From Evansella halocellulosilytica (GTDB lineage: Bacteria; Bacillota; Bacilli; Bacillales; Salisediminibacteriaceae): a stretch of DNA of 64,000 nucleotides. Below are positions 1 to 8,335 of this stretch, in pieces (within the stretch, counting starts at the first letter, position 1; every line of letters begins with the position of its first letter). The DNA is taken from the NCBI RefSeq assembly GCF_002335745.1, contig NZ_NIST01000001.1:4532007-4596006 (forward strand), in the 5' to 3' direction. Under the pieces are notes generated by a model that was not told the origin of the DNA, ran no database searches, and worked only from the letters and a program-made list of their open reading frames with translations. Made by a program: the position numbers and the translations under genes.

Positions 1-362
1 TCATTCAAAGTACTATGGCCTCTGCTGACTCCTGACTGTTCAGCTATTTATCACTAAATAGGTTACCAAGTGAGCTTGGCGTTACAGCCAGGCCTCCCCA
101 GGTAAGAGTGCAATCTTTCCCTCCACCTATCTGCTTCATTTACTCTGTACCACCTTCGGCAGAACGGACTTTGTTTTGTTTAGCAAACTCATCCAGTGAT
201 ACCTAGCCTCATATGAAGTTCGTGTTCCTCAGACCGGAGGTCTGCCGCTCGCTTCCTTCAGATTCCACGTCACCATGGACACCCTTGCGTTTGGCTAACC
301 ACTACTTCTGCCTTCGTGGTTCGGGACTTTCACCCTATAGATTACACCCATGCTGGGCGCAC
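1..362 (-). mobile_element. Group IIC intron, 5' part (domain I region), truncated by window edge
   Basis: Read on the minus strand, the sequence begins GTGCGCCCAGCATGGG at position 362, the GUGYG-type 5' end of a bacterial group II intron. It continues into a ribozyme domain I closely resembling, from memory, the Geobacillus GsI-IIC intron. The intron-encoded reverse transcriptase would start left of position 1 and is not visible. The 5' exon next to it is the thrS terminator hairpin (363-398), the usual insertion site of class C introns. A candidate EBS1 (plus strand 113-119, GAAAGAT in the RNA) is fully complementary to the last seven exon bases (363-369, ATCTTTC). Whether the intron is intact and active cannot be judged from this piece. 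Confidence 0.88.
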
Positions 363-400
363 GAAAGATGCAGCGCGAAGCTGTACTTCGGCTGCATCTG
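363..400 (-). terminator. thrS terminator hairpin, serving as group II intron 5' exon
   Basis: On the minus strand AGATGCAG...CTGCATCT forms a stem whose inner part CGAAG/CTTCG extends it with one bulge. It lies just after the thrS stop codon. The expected T tract is cut short after TTTC by the intron. Confidence 0.75.
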
Positions 401-408
401 ACTTGCAA

Positions 409-2355
409 TTATTTTGTTTTTTTGTCGTTTTCTTCAATAATACTCCGTTTAAAGTCTTCCAATGAGACTACTTCTGTTTCTTTTTGTCCATAACGTCGAA
501 CATTGACACTATTTGCCTCAATTTCTTTATCTCCTAAGACGAGAATGTATGGGATTTTCTTCATTTGTGCCTCACGAATTTTATATCCGAGTTTTTCATC
601 TCTTGTGTCGACATGTACACGTACTCCTGCCTGTCTCAGTTCATCTTCTACTTTTCGAACGTAGTCCATATGCACATCACTGACAGCAATCGCTTGAACT
701 TGAACCGGAGCCAGCCATGTTGGAAACGCGCCTTTATACTCTTCAATAAGAAAAGCGACGAAGCGTTCCATCGTTGATACGACCCCACGGTGGATAACAA
801 CTGGACGATGCTCTTTCCCATCTTCCCCAACGTAAGTTAAGTCGAAACGATTTGGCAAATGGAAGTCTAGCTGTACAGTTGATAACGTTTCATCTTTTCC
901 AAGTGCAGTCTTGACTTGAACGTCCAGCTTAGGACCATAAAACGCGGCTTCACCTTCTGCTTCAACGTACTCCACCTTCATGTCATCCATCGCTTCTTTT
1001 AGAAGTGCTTGTGCTTTTTCCCACATTTCATCGTTGTCAACATATTTCTCTTTATCTTCAGGATCGCGGTATGATAAACGGAAATAATAGTCTTCAATTC
1101 CGAAATCTTTATACACTGCCTCAATTAACTCGACGACACGAATAAATTCATCTTTCATTTGATCTGGTCGGCAGAAAATATGGGCATCATTTAACGTCAT
1201 TGCACGAACCCTTTGAAGCCCGGCTAATGCACCAGACATTTCATGGCGGTGCATCATACCGAGTTCAGCAATTCGAACAGGCAAATTACGATAGCTGTGC
1301 AGCTGATTTTTGTAAATCATCATATGATGCGGACAATTCATTGGACGTAACACTAAATCTTCGTTGTCCATTTCCATTGTTGGGAACATGTCCTCATTAT
1401 AGTGGTCCCAATGGCCTGACGTCTTGTAAAGCTCCACGCTTCCTAAAACCGGAGTATACACATGGTCGTATCCTAGTCGTTCTTCAATGTCAACGATATA
1501 GCGTTCAATTGTGCGGCGGATTGTCGCTCCTTTTGGCAGCCATAATGGAAGCCCTTGCCCGACTTTTTGATTGACAGTAAAGATGTCTAATTCTTTCCCT
1601 AACTTGCGATGATCACGTTCTTTTGCCTCTTCTAATAAACGCAAGTGCTCTTCAAGCTGAGATTGTTTCGGGAAAGCTGTTCCATAAATACGTTGCAGCA
1701 TTTTATTTTTGCTGTCTCCACGCCAATATGCTCCATTAATTTGCATGAGCTGAAACTTCTTAATTTTACTCGTTGACGGGATATGAACACCACGACAAAG
1801 GTCAAAGAATTCCCCTTGCTCATAAATGCTGATTGTATCTCCTTCCGGAATATCTTCAAGCAGCTCGAGTTTTAACTCATCACCTATTTCTTCATAACGT
1901 CTCACAGCTTCTTCTCGAGAAACTTCTATTCGTTTGATTTCATGGTTTTCATCGACAATTCGTTTCATTTCTTTCTCGATTTTCGGAAGGTCTTCAGGCG
2001 TTAACGCATGCTCCATATCAATATCGTAATAAAAGCCACCATCTATGACAGGACCCACCCCGAGCTTTACATTATCATAAAGACGTTTGATTGCCTGTGC
2101 CATTAAGTGAGCAGTACTATGACGAAGAATTTCGAGCCCTTCTTCAGAATCGTATGTGACAATTTCAATCTTTCCACTTTCTTCGATTGGTGTACGAAGA
2201 TCTACTAATTCTCCATCTACTTTTCCAGCAAGTGAGTTTTTTCTTAGCCCAGGAGAGATGGAAGCAGCAATCTCTTCTGTTGTGGTCCCCTTTTCAAACT
2301 CCTTTTTTGCCCCATCAGGGAACGTCATGACAATTTGCTCAGCTACTTCTGACAT
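409..2355 (-). CDS. thrS: Threonine--tRNA ligase
   Basis: Charges tRNA-Thr with threonine in the cytoplasm. The 648-residue product has the full family layout: N-terminal TGS domain (about 1-65), the second additional (editing-type) domain with [10 protein letters not shown] near residue 79, the class II catalytic core with the motif 2 region around RPMNCPHHM, and a C-terminal anticodon-binding domain ending in KKTK. Length is normal. The start has a GGAGTG ribosome binding site upstream. Expression is probably controlled by the threonine T-box at 2615-2890; a dispersed repeat separates that leader from the start codon. Downstream, the terminator hairpin carries a group IIC intron. In B. subtilis thrS sits in the same neighbourhood, downstream of dnaB-dnaI-ytxC. 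Confidence 0.97.
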   Translation of the reverse strand: MSEVAEQIVMTFPDGAKKEFEKGTTTEEIAASISPGLRKNSLAGKVDGELVDLRTPIEESGKIEIVTYDSEEGLEILRHSTAHLMAQAIKRLYDNVKLGVGPVIDGGFYYDIDMEHALTPEDLPKIEKEMKRIVDENHEIKRIEVSREEAVRRYEEIGDELKLELLEDIPEGDTISIYEQGEFFDLCRGVHIPSTSKIKKFQLMQINGAYWRGDSKNKMLQRIYGTAFPKQSQLEEHLRLLEEAKERDHRKLGKELDIFTVNQKVGQGLPLWLPKGATIRRTIERYIVDIEERLGYDHVYTPVLGSVELYKTSGHWDHYNEDMFPTMEMDNEDLVLRPMNCPHHMMIYKNQLHSYRNLPVRIAELGMMHRHEMSGALAGLQRVRAMTLNDAHIFCRPDQMKDEFIRVVELIEAVYKDFGIEDYYFRLSYRDPEDKEKYVDNDEMWEKAQALLKEAMDDMKVEYVEAEGEAAFYGPKLDVQVKTALGKDETLSTVQLDFHLPNRFDLTYVGEDGKEHRPVVIHRGVVSTMERFVAFLIEEYKGAFPTWLAPVQVQAIAVSDVHMDYVRKVEDELRQAGVRVHVDTRDEKLGYKIREAQMKKIPYILVLGDKEIEANSVNVRRYGQKETEVVSLEDFKRSIIEENDKKTK

Positions 2356-2450
2356 CGTAAATCCACTCCTTTTTTAAATGTAGTTGGGACGTTGCTCTGT
2401 TTTATACTTTTCCAGTCGGTCGATCAAACCATTTATCTCTAGAAATTAAG

Positions 2451-2572
2451 AAAAGCGCAAGGCGCCCGCCTATCGGCAAAAAGCGCTGGAGTCCCGACAG
2501 GAAGAAGTCCGAACTTAGACTTCAAGTGGCGGGGCGAAGCGACCTCGAGCCGATGGCGCCTGAAGTCTAGAC
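2451..2572. repeat. Dispersed intergenic repeat with GC-rich palindromic ends
   Basis: A GC-rich block (AAAGCGCAAGGCGCC ... GGCGCCTGAAGTCTAGAC) stands out from the AT-rich surroundings. It has GGCGCC near both ends and internal complementary pieces such as AGACTTCA/TGAAGTCT. It resembles the small non-coding interspersed repeats of Bacillaceae genomes (from memory). It lies inside the thrS leader, between the T-box terminator and the thrS start. Confidence 0.6.
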
Positions 2573-2614
2573 ATCAATCGAGAGATTGATATTTTATAAA
2601 TTCTTATCTTTAAA

Positions 2615-2890
2615 CAAAAACACCCGTCCCTAAAAATAAGGGACGAGTGTGTCACACGTGGTTCCACCCTAATTTCCAACAACATGAATCAAAATTATGT
2701 TGGCTTCATTTGCTCCGTAACGGGGAGACCGTCAGTACATAATAAAGAATCTCTTGTTCCGTACTGATGCTCTGAGGTGGTAAGCCGTATCACGTACTAG
2801 GAAACTCACAGCAATTGTTTCCCTCTCTGGAAAGCCGGTTGATCTGACTCATGTCCTCGTCATCACGTTCATTTTTAAAATAAGATCTTT
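2615..2890 (-). promoter_or_regulatory. T-box leader (threonine) upstream of thrS
   Basis: The minus strand holds the T-box core AGGGTGGAACCACG (2657-2670), followed by a strong terminator: ACACTCGTCCCT pairs with AGGGACGGGTGT and TTTTTG follows (2617-2655). Upstream is a stem I region containing CAGAGAGGG and GAGTTTCCTAGTACGTGA. The specifier stretch CTTACCACCTCAGAGC contains ACC codons (2776-2781), matching threonine. Uncharged tRNA-Thr would stabilise the antiterminator and allow thrS transcription. Confidence 0.92.
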
Positions 2891-3014
2891 CAAATACATT
2901 TGAATAGTTATGTCTATGGATAGTATTATAATAACCTGTTTTCAGAAAATCAAGTAGGCACCTAAATAAATCCATAAACAATGTTTCAGCAGACCTTCCT
3001 TTTTCTAAAAATAC

Positions 3015-3443
3015 CTAAGCTCGCTTCCGTTCATACCATAATAGAAAGGCCGCCATCAATACGAGAAAGGCGGTAATGAAATGTTGCCAACTGTCTTGTG
3101 TCTCTCCACCGTACTGTGTCAGAACTAGAATGCCATCTCCGATAGGGATAACAGCTGAGACACAGGCAAGGAGCATTAACGTCTTTTTCATTTTCAACCA
3201 TACAAAAAGCCCGATGGTTAAGCCTAGAACGAGATCACGCAACGCTTTGGCCATGACCATTCCACTGTCTTGCGAAGCGACAATGCCCAGACCAAATGCC
3301 CTCGAAGCTGCCTCCGGTTGAACTAAACCATTGACACCAAGTGCGATTAAACCGATAGAAAAAAGTAGACTTAACCAATATGTAAACGATCGACCCCCCC
3401 ACCCCTGTACTCCAATTTCATCGGACTGTACTTTAGCTAGCAT
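3015..3443 (-). CDS. Small integral membrane protein, DUF4267-like
   Basis: A 142-residue protein with about four hydrophobic segments (roughly 20-42, 62-84, 86-105 and 115-137) and a short basic tail. GVNGLVQPEAASRAFG and AKALRDLVLGLTIGL resemble DUF4267 proteins; function is unknown. The start has a GGAGG site at good spacing. It follows the TetR gene by only 14 bp, so the two are almost certainly co-transcribed and the membrane protein is a likely target of that regulator. Confidence 0.75.
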   Translation of the reverse strand: MLAKVQSDEIGVQGWGGRSFTYWLSLLFSIGLIALGVNGLVQPEAASRAFGLGIVASQDSGMVMAKALRDLVLGLTIGLFVWLKMKKTLMLLACVSAVIPIGDGILVLTQYGGETQDSWQHFITAFLVLMAAFLLWYERKRA

Positions 3444-3457
3444 GATAATCCCTCCAG

Positions 3458-4039
3458 TTATTTATGAACAATGGCCATGACTGATTGAACAGCCAACCTC
3501 TCTACTTGTTCTCGTTCTGTATACATGCGACCTGATAAATACAAACTAGCTAAACCGTGTAAAGTCCCCCAACATGCATGTACAGCTTCCTCTATTTCTG
3601 TATCACGATAATCCGGAAGATACTCCTTCAAGATTGCACTGCAGATTTTGCCGATATGCATGCCTTCTTGCCACGTTTCAGCAACGCCGAAAGGAACACC
3701 ATCCATTCCGTACATAATGCGATAATATACGTCGTGCTCCCATGCAAACCGACAATACGTAACCGCCAGAGAAGTTGCTTTTTCTACGGGAGGTATGTTT
3801 GCCTCTCTCACTTGCTCAAGTTGTTCGGTTAATAATGAGAACCCTCTCCGCAAGAGCTCGAGAACAATCTCATTTTTGTTCTTGAAAAGTTCATACACTT
3901 TAGTCGTGCTATACTCTATACGATCAGCGATTCCACGAACACTAACGGCTGACCACCCGTCTGAAGCAGCGATATTGAGCGCTGCGTTTAAAACCTCCTC
4001 CCGCAATCGAATTTGTTCACGTTCAAACCTTGTATTCAA
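3458..4039 (-). CDS. TetR/AcrR family transcriptional regulator
   Basis: A 193-residue regulator with an N-terminal TetR helix-turn-helix (about 12-60; VSVRGIADRIEYSTTKVYELF) and a C-terminal ligand domain with the WGTLHGLASL signature typical of the WHG type. A TTG start at 4039 is preferred because AGGTG lies six bases upstream; a GTG at 4048 overlaps that site. It heads a two-gene operon with the DUF4267-like membrane protein. A perfect 31-bp palindrome about 100 bp upstream (4138-4168) is the obvious self-operator. The ligand is unknown. Confidence 0.88.
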   Translation of the reverse strand: MNTRFEREQIRLREEVLNAALNIAASDGWSAVSVRGIADRIEYSTTKVYELFKNKNEIVLELLRRGFSLLTEQLEQVREANIPPVEKATSLAVTYCRFAWEHDVYYRIMYGMDGVPFGVAETWQEGMHIGKICSAILKEYLPDYRDTEIEEAVHACWGTLHGLASLYLSGRMYTEREQVERLAVQSVMAIVHK

Positions 4040-4137
4040 CTGAATCACCTACTTATGAGAATTGATAACCACCGTTTCGGTTAGATAACACCGTCGCTGA
4101 AAAATCATCACCGGAAAGTATAAACGACCCACGAAAT

Positions 4138-4168
4138 AAAACAGTGTTATAATTTATAACACTGTTTT
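4138..4168. promoter_or_regulatory. Candidate TetR operator: perfect inverted repeat
   Basis: AAAACAGTGTTATAA, one central T, then the exact reverse complement gives two 15-bp arms. It lies just upstream of the TetR gene and contains TATAAT-like sequence, so binding would block a promoter. This is the form expected of a TetR-family autoregulatory operator. Confidence 0.75.
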
Positions 4169-4439
4169 ATTATATAACGATATAGTAAAAATAACAAGAT
4201 AGTTTGTTATTTTCCATGCTCCAGCACGATCCTATTTTTCATTTTACGTTTTTTGGGTACTTGTGAAGCAATATAGCTGCAAATTTGTCTGTTCAAACGA
4301 AAAAATTGGAGCATTTTTGCGAACGTTATTGCGTTTGTGAAGAGACCCATAACTATGTCGGATTCCATCTTTTAAAAAATTGTAAGAATACTAGCGAAGT
4401 TATACTTTACAGGAAGAGTTAAGTACAAAAACATACTAA

Positions 4440-4630
4440 CATTAGTAGTACAGACCCAGGCCAGGGTTTGTGCTACTATTTTTTTATAGTAGAAGTGAAG
4501 TAAGGCCGACCAGCCTCTAGGACCATTTAAGAGTCCGTATTTTAAACCGGCCAACTTCACACCCTTATTTGAATCAGTTTAGTATGTTGGGTCCATAGAG
4601 ATCGAGTAAAAGAAAGTGGAATCGATAAGG
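4440..4630 (+). ncRNA. Candidate IS110 bridge RNA in the left end
   Basis: Strong RNA structure fills the space before the transposase. There is a 15-bp hairpin with two G-U pairs (4443-4457 with 4464-4478). A long stem pairs GTGAAGT (4495-4501) with ACTTCAC (4554-4560) and GGCCG (4504-4508) with CGGCC (4548-4552), enclosing a ~39-base loop with an inner GGAC/GTCC stem. A further ATCGA/TCGAT stem lies near 4608-4628. Known IS110 recombinases use a left-end bridge RNA with two guide loops. The fit is structural inference; guide pairing was not established. Confidence 0.6.
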
Positions 4631-4674
4631 CAATGTGAGGGCTTCTATGATTGGCAAGAGAAGGAGAAATGGAT

Positions 4675-5883
4675 ATGAAACATGTACTGGCGTTCGATGT
4701 TAGTATGGGGAAAAGTACAATGGTTATCTATAACCACTATAAGAAATGTGAATTTGAAGGCGAAATTTATCATAATAAATCGTCCTTTAAAGCCTTAAAT
4801 GATAAGATTTGTGAAATGACTAAACTGGATGGTCAAGCACCTGAAATTGTATTTGAAGCATCAGGAGTTTACTCAAGACCATTAGAATACTTCTTTCAAA
4901 CAGAAGGCTACACCTATCATAGAGTTAGTCCGTTAGAAGCGAATCTACAAACGGCTTCGATGCGCCGTCATAAGACGGATAAAAGTGATGCTCATGAGCT
5001 CGCTAAATCCCACTTTCGAATAGAACGTTCAACGACGTACCAGGAAGACAACTATTTTAAACAAATGCGTGCACTAACACGTTATTATGATGAATTAGCT
5101 AGTGAAGTAACAAACCTATATAGCCGTATGCATGCTATTTTACAGCTAAGTTTCCCTGAATTAGAGCATCTCCTTTCCAAACGTTCTGCACTCTTTTTAA
5201 ATATCGTTCAGCTTTACCCACACCCAGAGGAAGTATTGGCATGTTCAAAAACCGTGATACGAAACCGAATAAAAGCAAATACAAAAAAGAATATATCCCT
5301 TACACGTGCCGAAGCAAAGGCTCTAGAGCTACTTAACGCAGCAATAGACTCTTATCCAGCAATTTCGAAAGAAGATATTAGATGTGAACAAATACGTGAT
5401 TATGCCAAACGTATTACAGATTTAAAAGAGAAAAAAGAACAACTTATAAAACAGATGGTTGACCTTTCCAAAGAACGTATCGAGTATCAGGTTTTACTTT
5501 CATTTCCAGGGATTGGTGAAGCTACAGCTGTAAGATTAATTGGAGAATTTGGGGATCTACGACGCTTTCAAAGCCACAAACAATTGAATGCATATGTTGG
5601 GATTGATATCATGCGTTATCAATCTGGCCATACATTTTATAAAGATAAAATAAATAAACGAGGAAATAACAAGCTACGAAAAATCTTGTACTTTATGATT
5701 CAGACAATGATTAAACTTCGTAAGAAGACTAACAATCATATTGTAGAGTACTACGACAAATTAAAAACGCAACCTCAAGGAAAACCCCACAAAGTTGCGT
5801 CAATTGCGTGTGTGAATAAGTTTTTGAAAGTGGCATTTCATCTAATTACACACAACATCACCTATAATTACGAAGCAGCATAA
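4675..5883 (+). CDS. IS110-family transposase (DEDD recombinase)
   Basis: A 402-residue RNA-guided recombinase of the IS110 family. The N-terminal RuvC-like domain shows the acidic tetrad D8 (FDVSMGKS), E61 (VFEASGVY), D102 and D105 (KTDKSDAHELA). A central coiled-coil region (about 235-270) follows. The C-terminal Tnp_20 domain has FPGIGEATAVRLIGEFG and the candidate serine nucleophile S317 in RYQSGHTF. The ATG at 4675 has GGAG eight bases upstream, better than earlier in-frame starts. The frame is intact, so the element may be active. A structured region upstream is the candidate bridge RNA. Confidence 0.94.
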   Translation: MKHVLAFDVSMGKSTMVIYNHYKKCEFEGEIYHNKSSFKALNDKICEMTKLDGQAPEIVFEASGVYSRPLEYFFQTEGYTYHRVSPLEANLQTASMRRHKTDKSDAHELAKSHFRIERSTTYQEDNYFKQMRALTRYYDELASEVTNLYSRMHAILQLSFPELEHLLSKRSALFLNIVQLYPHPEEVLACSKTVIRNRIKANTKKNISLTRAEAKALELLNAAIDSYPAISKEDIRCEQIRDYAKRITDLKEKKEQLIKQMVDLSKERIEYQVLLSFPGIGEATAVRLIGEFGDLRRFQSHKQLNAYVGIDIMRYQSGHTFYKDKINKRGNNKLRKILYFMIQTMIKLRKKTNNHIVEYYDKLKTQPQGKPHKVASIACVNKFLKVAFHLITHNITYNYEAA

Positions 5884-5967
5884 AACTGTTCGTAAATAGT
5901 TATTTATACTATACCATACATGGCCTTTCGAAAAAATGTAACTCGTCAGGTCTATTTGGTATGCGTA

Positions 5968-6013
5968 AATTAATTTTGAGTGGGAGGGGTACCCCTCCCA
6001 CTCAAAATTAATT
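5968..6013. repeat. 46-bp perfect palindrome
   Basis: AATTAATTTTGAGTGGGAGGGGT is followed directly by its exact reverse complement, giving two 23-bp arms with no spacer. It starts 84 bp after the IS110 transposase stop. It could be a bidirectional terminator, a target site, or part of the element's right end; the sequence does not decide. Confidence 0.85.
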
Positions 6014-6063
6014 CCATCTAACATAAACAAAAAAGAAAAAATCACTTGACTGTAGGTAAGAAG

Positions 6064-7102
6064 AGGCTGGGACAAAACCCAGCTAAATAGAAGGGCCCTC
6101 ACCATCGGTGAGATCCTTTTCTTGTATGCAGCATTATGGTTGATTGTTCAAAAGTACACTCGCTTGCACTCCAGAGCACAAGTGCGACATCTACTCGTGC
6201 TGCACTTCGTTTGCATTCGTAGTGTCTTCTTTGCCGCGGGCAAGGCTTCAGCTAGCCGGGGTAAAACGTCCCGTCGGATCTTCTGCTCCTGCGGTTACTC
6301 GTCGCACAAGAGAAAGCTCTTGCTTTTCCCGCAGGCGTCTCGTGATTTTTGAACAATCAACGAATATGTACACAAAAAGGATACCTTCTGATAAAGTTAA
6401 ATCACCACAACATAACAGAATCGGAGGTATCCTTATGTTAAAGATTATAACATGAATCAAGTCGTTCTGCCGATGGACCTATCCTATAAACTTCAGGAAA
6501 ATGACGTTGCTTTTGCCGTCAACGATCTCGTGGAAGCCATACCTGATGAAGCATTCAGTGCCTTCCTGCGTTCAACCGGCTGTCCAGCCTACCACCCAAG
6601 AATGATGATGAAGCTGATCCTTTGCGCTTACACACAATCTACTTTCTCAGGAAGAAAAATCGATGGGCTTTTAAAAGACAGCGTTCGCATGATGTGGCTG
6701 GCTCAGGGTTATGAACCAAGTTACCGTACGATCAATCGCTTTCGGGTCCATCCTGAAAAATCGGAAGGTTCATTACAATGAAAAGTGGGAGAGCCAAAAA
6801 AGCCTTTACTCGGGAAGTGCTTTCGGAAGCGGAAACAGGCGAAATCTACGGAAAGCGTAAGATTGATGTAGAGCCTGTCTTCGGATTTCTGAAGACTAAT
6901 TTGCATTTCACCCGAATGTCGGTGAGGGGCAAAGAACAGGTTAAAAACGAAATAGGATTTGCCCTGATGGCGGTGAACTTGAGAAAGTACACCGCCCGAC
7001 AGTCTCATCAACCTATTTTAGGTCAACAAAACGGTGCCAACTATCGAAAAGCGATAATTGACACCGTTTTTTACTTAATTTGAGACAATTTTGTCCCAGT
7101 CT
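6064..7102 (+). mobile_element. IS1182-family element, internally deleted
   Basis: Terminal inverted repeats AGGCTGGGACAAAA (6064-6077) and TTTTGTCCCAGTCT (7089-7102) match at 13 of 14 positions. They enclose about 1.04 kb, shorter than a full IS1182-type element. The left 380 bp is non-coding and recurs elsewhere in the window. Only the two ends of the transposase remain, in shifted frames. A hairpin near 7030-7078 (AAAACGGTG...CACCGTTTT) resembles a terminator guarding the right end. Confidence 0.85.
6452..7083 (+). pseudogene. IS1182-family transposase, deleted and frameshifted
   Basis: 6452-6781 encodes the N-terminal ~100 residues of an IS1182-type transposase (DLVEAIPDEAFSAF, CPAYHPRMMMKLILCAY, EPSYRTINRFR). 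6778-7083 encodes the C-terminal end (EIYGKRKIDVEPVFGFLKTN, GFALMAVNLRKYTA). Between them most of the catalytic DDE core is missing. A short piece in the third frame (HYNEKWESQK) shows a junction near 6755 and a second frameshift at the A run near 6805. The gene cannot make an active enzyme; its ends could still be mobilised by an intact relative. Confidence 0.88.
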
Positions 7103-7196
7103 CCTTTTTCGTAAATCTGTGTAAATGCTTCGTGATTTCGTAAAAGATTACGGTTATGTCCCTCCAAGTAAACTCATTCATAATCCTCTCATATTT

Positions 7197-8048
7197 TCAA
7201 TATATAGATGCTCTTTTATCCGAACGAATTTCCACTCTTTCTTCAAAAATTGTTAATAACGTTTGAATAATGCCATCGTGCTCATAGTTTGGATAAATAA
7301 TGAGTTTCTTAGGTGCAATACTGACGACTGGACTGATGATCCATTGTGAAAAAGGTAACGGTGCCTCAAAAGAAAGGTCGTTAGAACACCATTTTCTTAA
7401 TTGATTTTCACTAATTTTTTTCCCAAGATGATCATACATATCAATCGTTTTATCAAGTAATAAATGGATCGTATGAATACGAGGCGGATGATCACGTAAA
7501 TAATCTCTGCATGCTGCAATCATTAGCTGGTATTCATGTTCAAGTTTATATTCATCTATTGCTTTTTCAACTACTTCAACAAGTTCCTCCTTCTTTTTGC
7601 GCAAACGAAACCGAAGAAACGAGTCAAAGGAAAACAGCATTGACTGATGAATAAACTGGTAAAACAGCTCGAAAATGTCATGCTGCCACTTTCTAAATGA
7701 AAGATTTAAAGGTACATGTTCATTTTCCTTCAAAAATAGTTGTTTTGCATAATCAACAATCGCTTCTACTTCATAAGGGTCTTCATAATAAAAGCCTTCC
7801 TTCACCCAGTCTGCTAGCCAAAGGGGGAGGTGTTCTTTAATCGTTACATTCGTTAACACTGAAGCTACTTGACTAAAATTCGCCCCTCCTTGCTTTAAGG
7901 TAGACAGCTTTATCGTTAATAAAGAATGATCCCCCTTATCTTCTATGAATGCAAACTCCTTGTCACCAACAGTTGTATGTAGTGAAAGGCATAGTTGATC
8001 GTAGAAGGCTTCACATAACTGAATATCTTTAAATTGAATCGTTAACAA
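7197..8048 (-). CDS. ytxC: YtxC family protein (sporulation-associated)
   Basis: A 283-residue soluble protein recognised by length and position: in B. subtilis ytxC also lies between dnaI and thrS. It has no signal peptide or membrane segment. The central part is rich in charged residues (RLRKKKEELVEVVEKAIDEY). I take the TTG at 8048 (MLTIQFKD), which has GGGAGGGG six bases upstream; the longer TTG start at 8072 would swallow that site. The biochemical role is unknown; the family is called a putative sporulation protein. Here mqnC lies upstream, and an IS pair has broken the link with thrS downstream. Confidence 0.85.
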   Translation of the reverse strand: MLTIQFKDIQLCEAFYDQLCLSLHTTVGDKEFAFIEDKGDHSLLTIKLSTLKQGGANFSQVASVLTNVTIKEHLPLWLADWVKEGFYYEDPYEVEAIVDYAKQLFLKENEHVPLNLSFRKWQHDIFELFYQFIHQSMLFSFDSFLRFRLRKKKEELVEVVEKAIDEYKLEHEYQLMIAACRDYLRDHPPRIHTIHLLLDKTIDMYDHLGKKISENQLRKWCSNDLSFEAPLPFSQWIISPVVSIAPKKLIIYPNYEHDGIIQTLLTIFEERVEIRSDKRASIY

Positions 8049-8201
8049 CAGCAGCCCCTCCCAATCGTGCAAATCGAGTTGAGAGTCATCATGTATGTCT
8101 TAATCTATGTTATTCAACTCTTTGCAAACATCTAATACATGTATATGGTGGTGCTGTCCAATTATGAATCGAATCAAAGAAAAGTCTCCCCTGCTTGTTC
8201 A

Positions 8202-8236
8202 CAAAATTGTCACGGACCTGGTCAGTGACAATTTTG
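8202..8236. other. Perfect 12-bp hairpin in the mqnC-ytxC gap
   Basis: CAAAATTGTCAC (8202-8213) and GTGACAATTTTG (8225-8236) are exact inverted repeats, and the loop GGACCTGGTCA can pair further. There is no clear T tract on the minus strand. It may be an operator or an RNA element upstream of ytxC. Confidence 0.5.
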
Positions 8237-8252
8237 CTCTTATTGAAAATGA

Positions 8253-8292
8253 AAACGAGACTACTCAGTTGAATGAGAAGCCTCGTTTTTCC
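8253..8292 (-). terminator. Terminator downstream of mqnC (possibly bidirectional)
   Basis: AAAACGAG at 8254-8261 pairs with CTCGTTTT ending near 8290, with further pairing of CTCA/TGAG inside. T runs are present on both strands. It lies between mqnC and ytxC. Confidence 0.65.
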
Positions 8293-8335
8293 TGTTCTAA
8301 TAGAGAAAAATCCTCTATTGTTTTAAGCATTCATT

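Larger units (their letters stand above)
4430..5960 (+). mobile_element. IS110-family insertion sequence (ends not resolved)
   Basis: One DEDD transposase gene is preceded by a long, highly structured non-coding left end and followed by a short right end. This is the arrangement of the IS110 group. These elements lack clear terminal inverted repeats, so the stated limits are approximate. The insertion separates the TetR operon from ytxC. Confidence 0.7.

Noticed and set aside
213-401. Plus-strand 62-codon frame at the left end
   Set aside because: It is antisense to the group II intron ribozyme and the thrS terminator.
4372-4560. Minus-strand 62-codon frame upstream of the IS110 transposase
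   Set aside because: It falls in the strongly structured left end, with no ribosome binding site, and is better explained by the candidate bridge RNA.
6122-6460. Overlapping frames in the left part of the IS1182 element
   Set aside because: The region is the non-coding left end that recurs elsewhere with different frame disruptions.
3015-7102. A multi-gene island or defence system between thrS and ytxC
   Set aside because: The contents are one TetR pair and two insertion sequences; no defence, toxin or phage genes are present.
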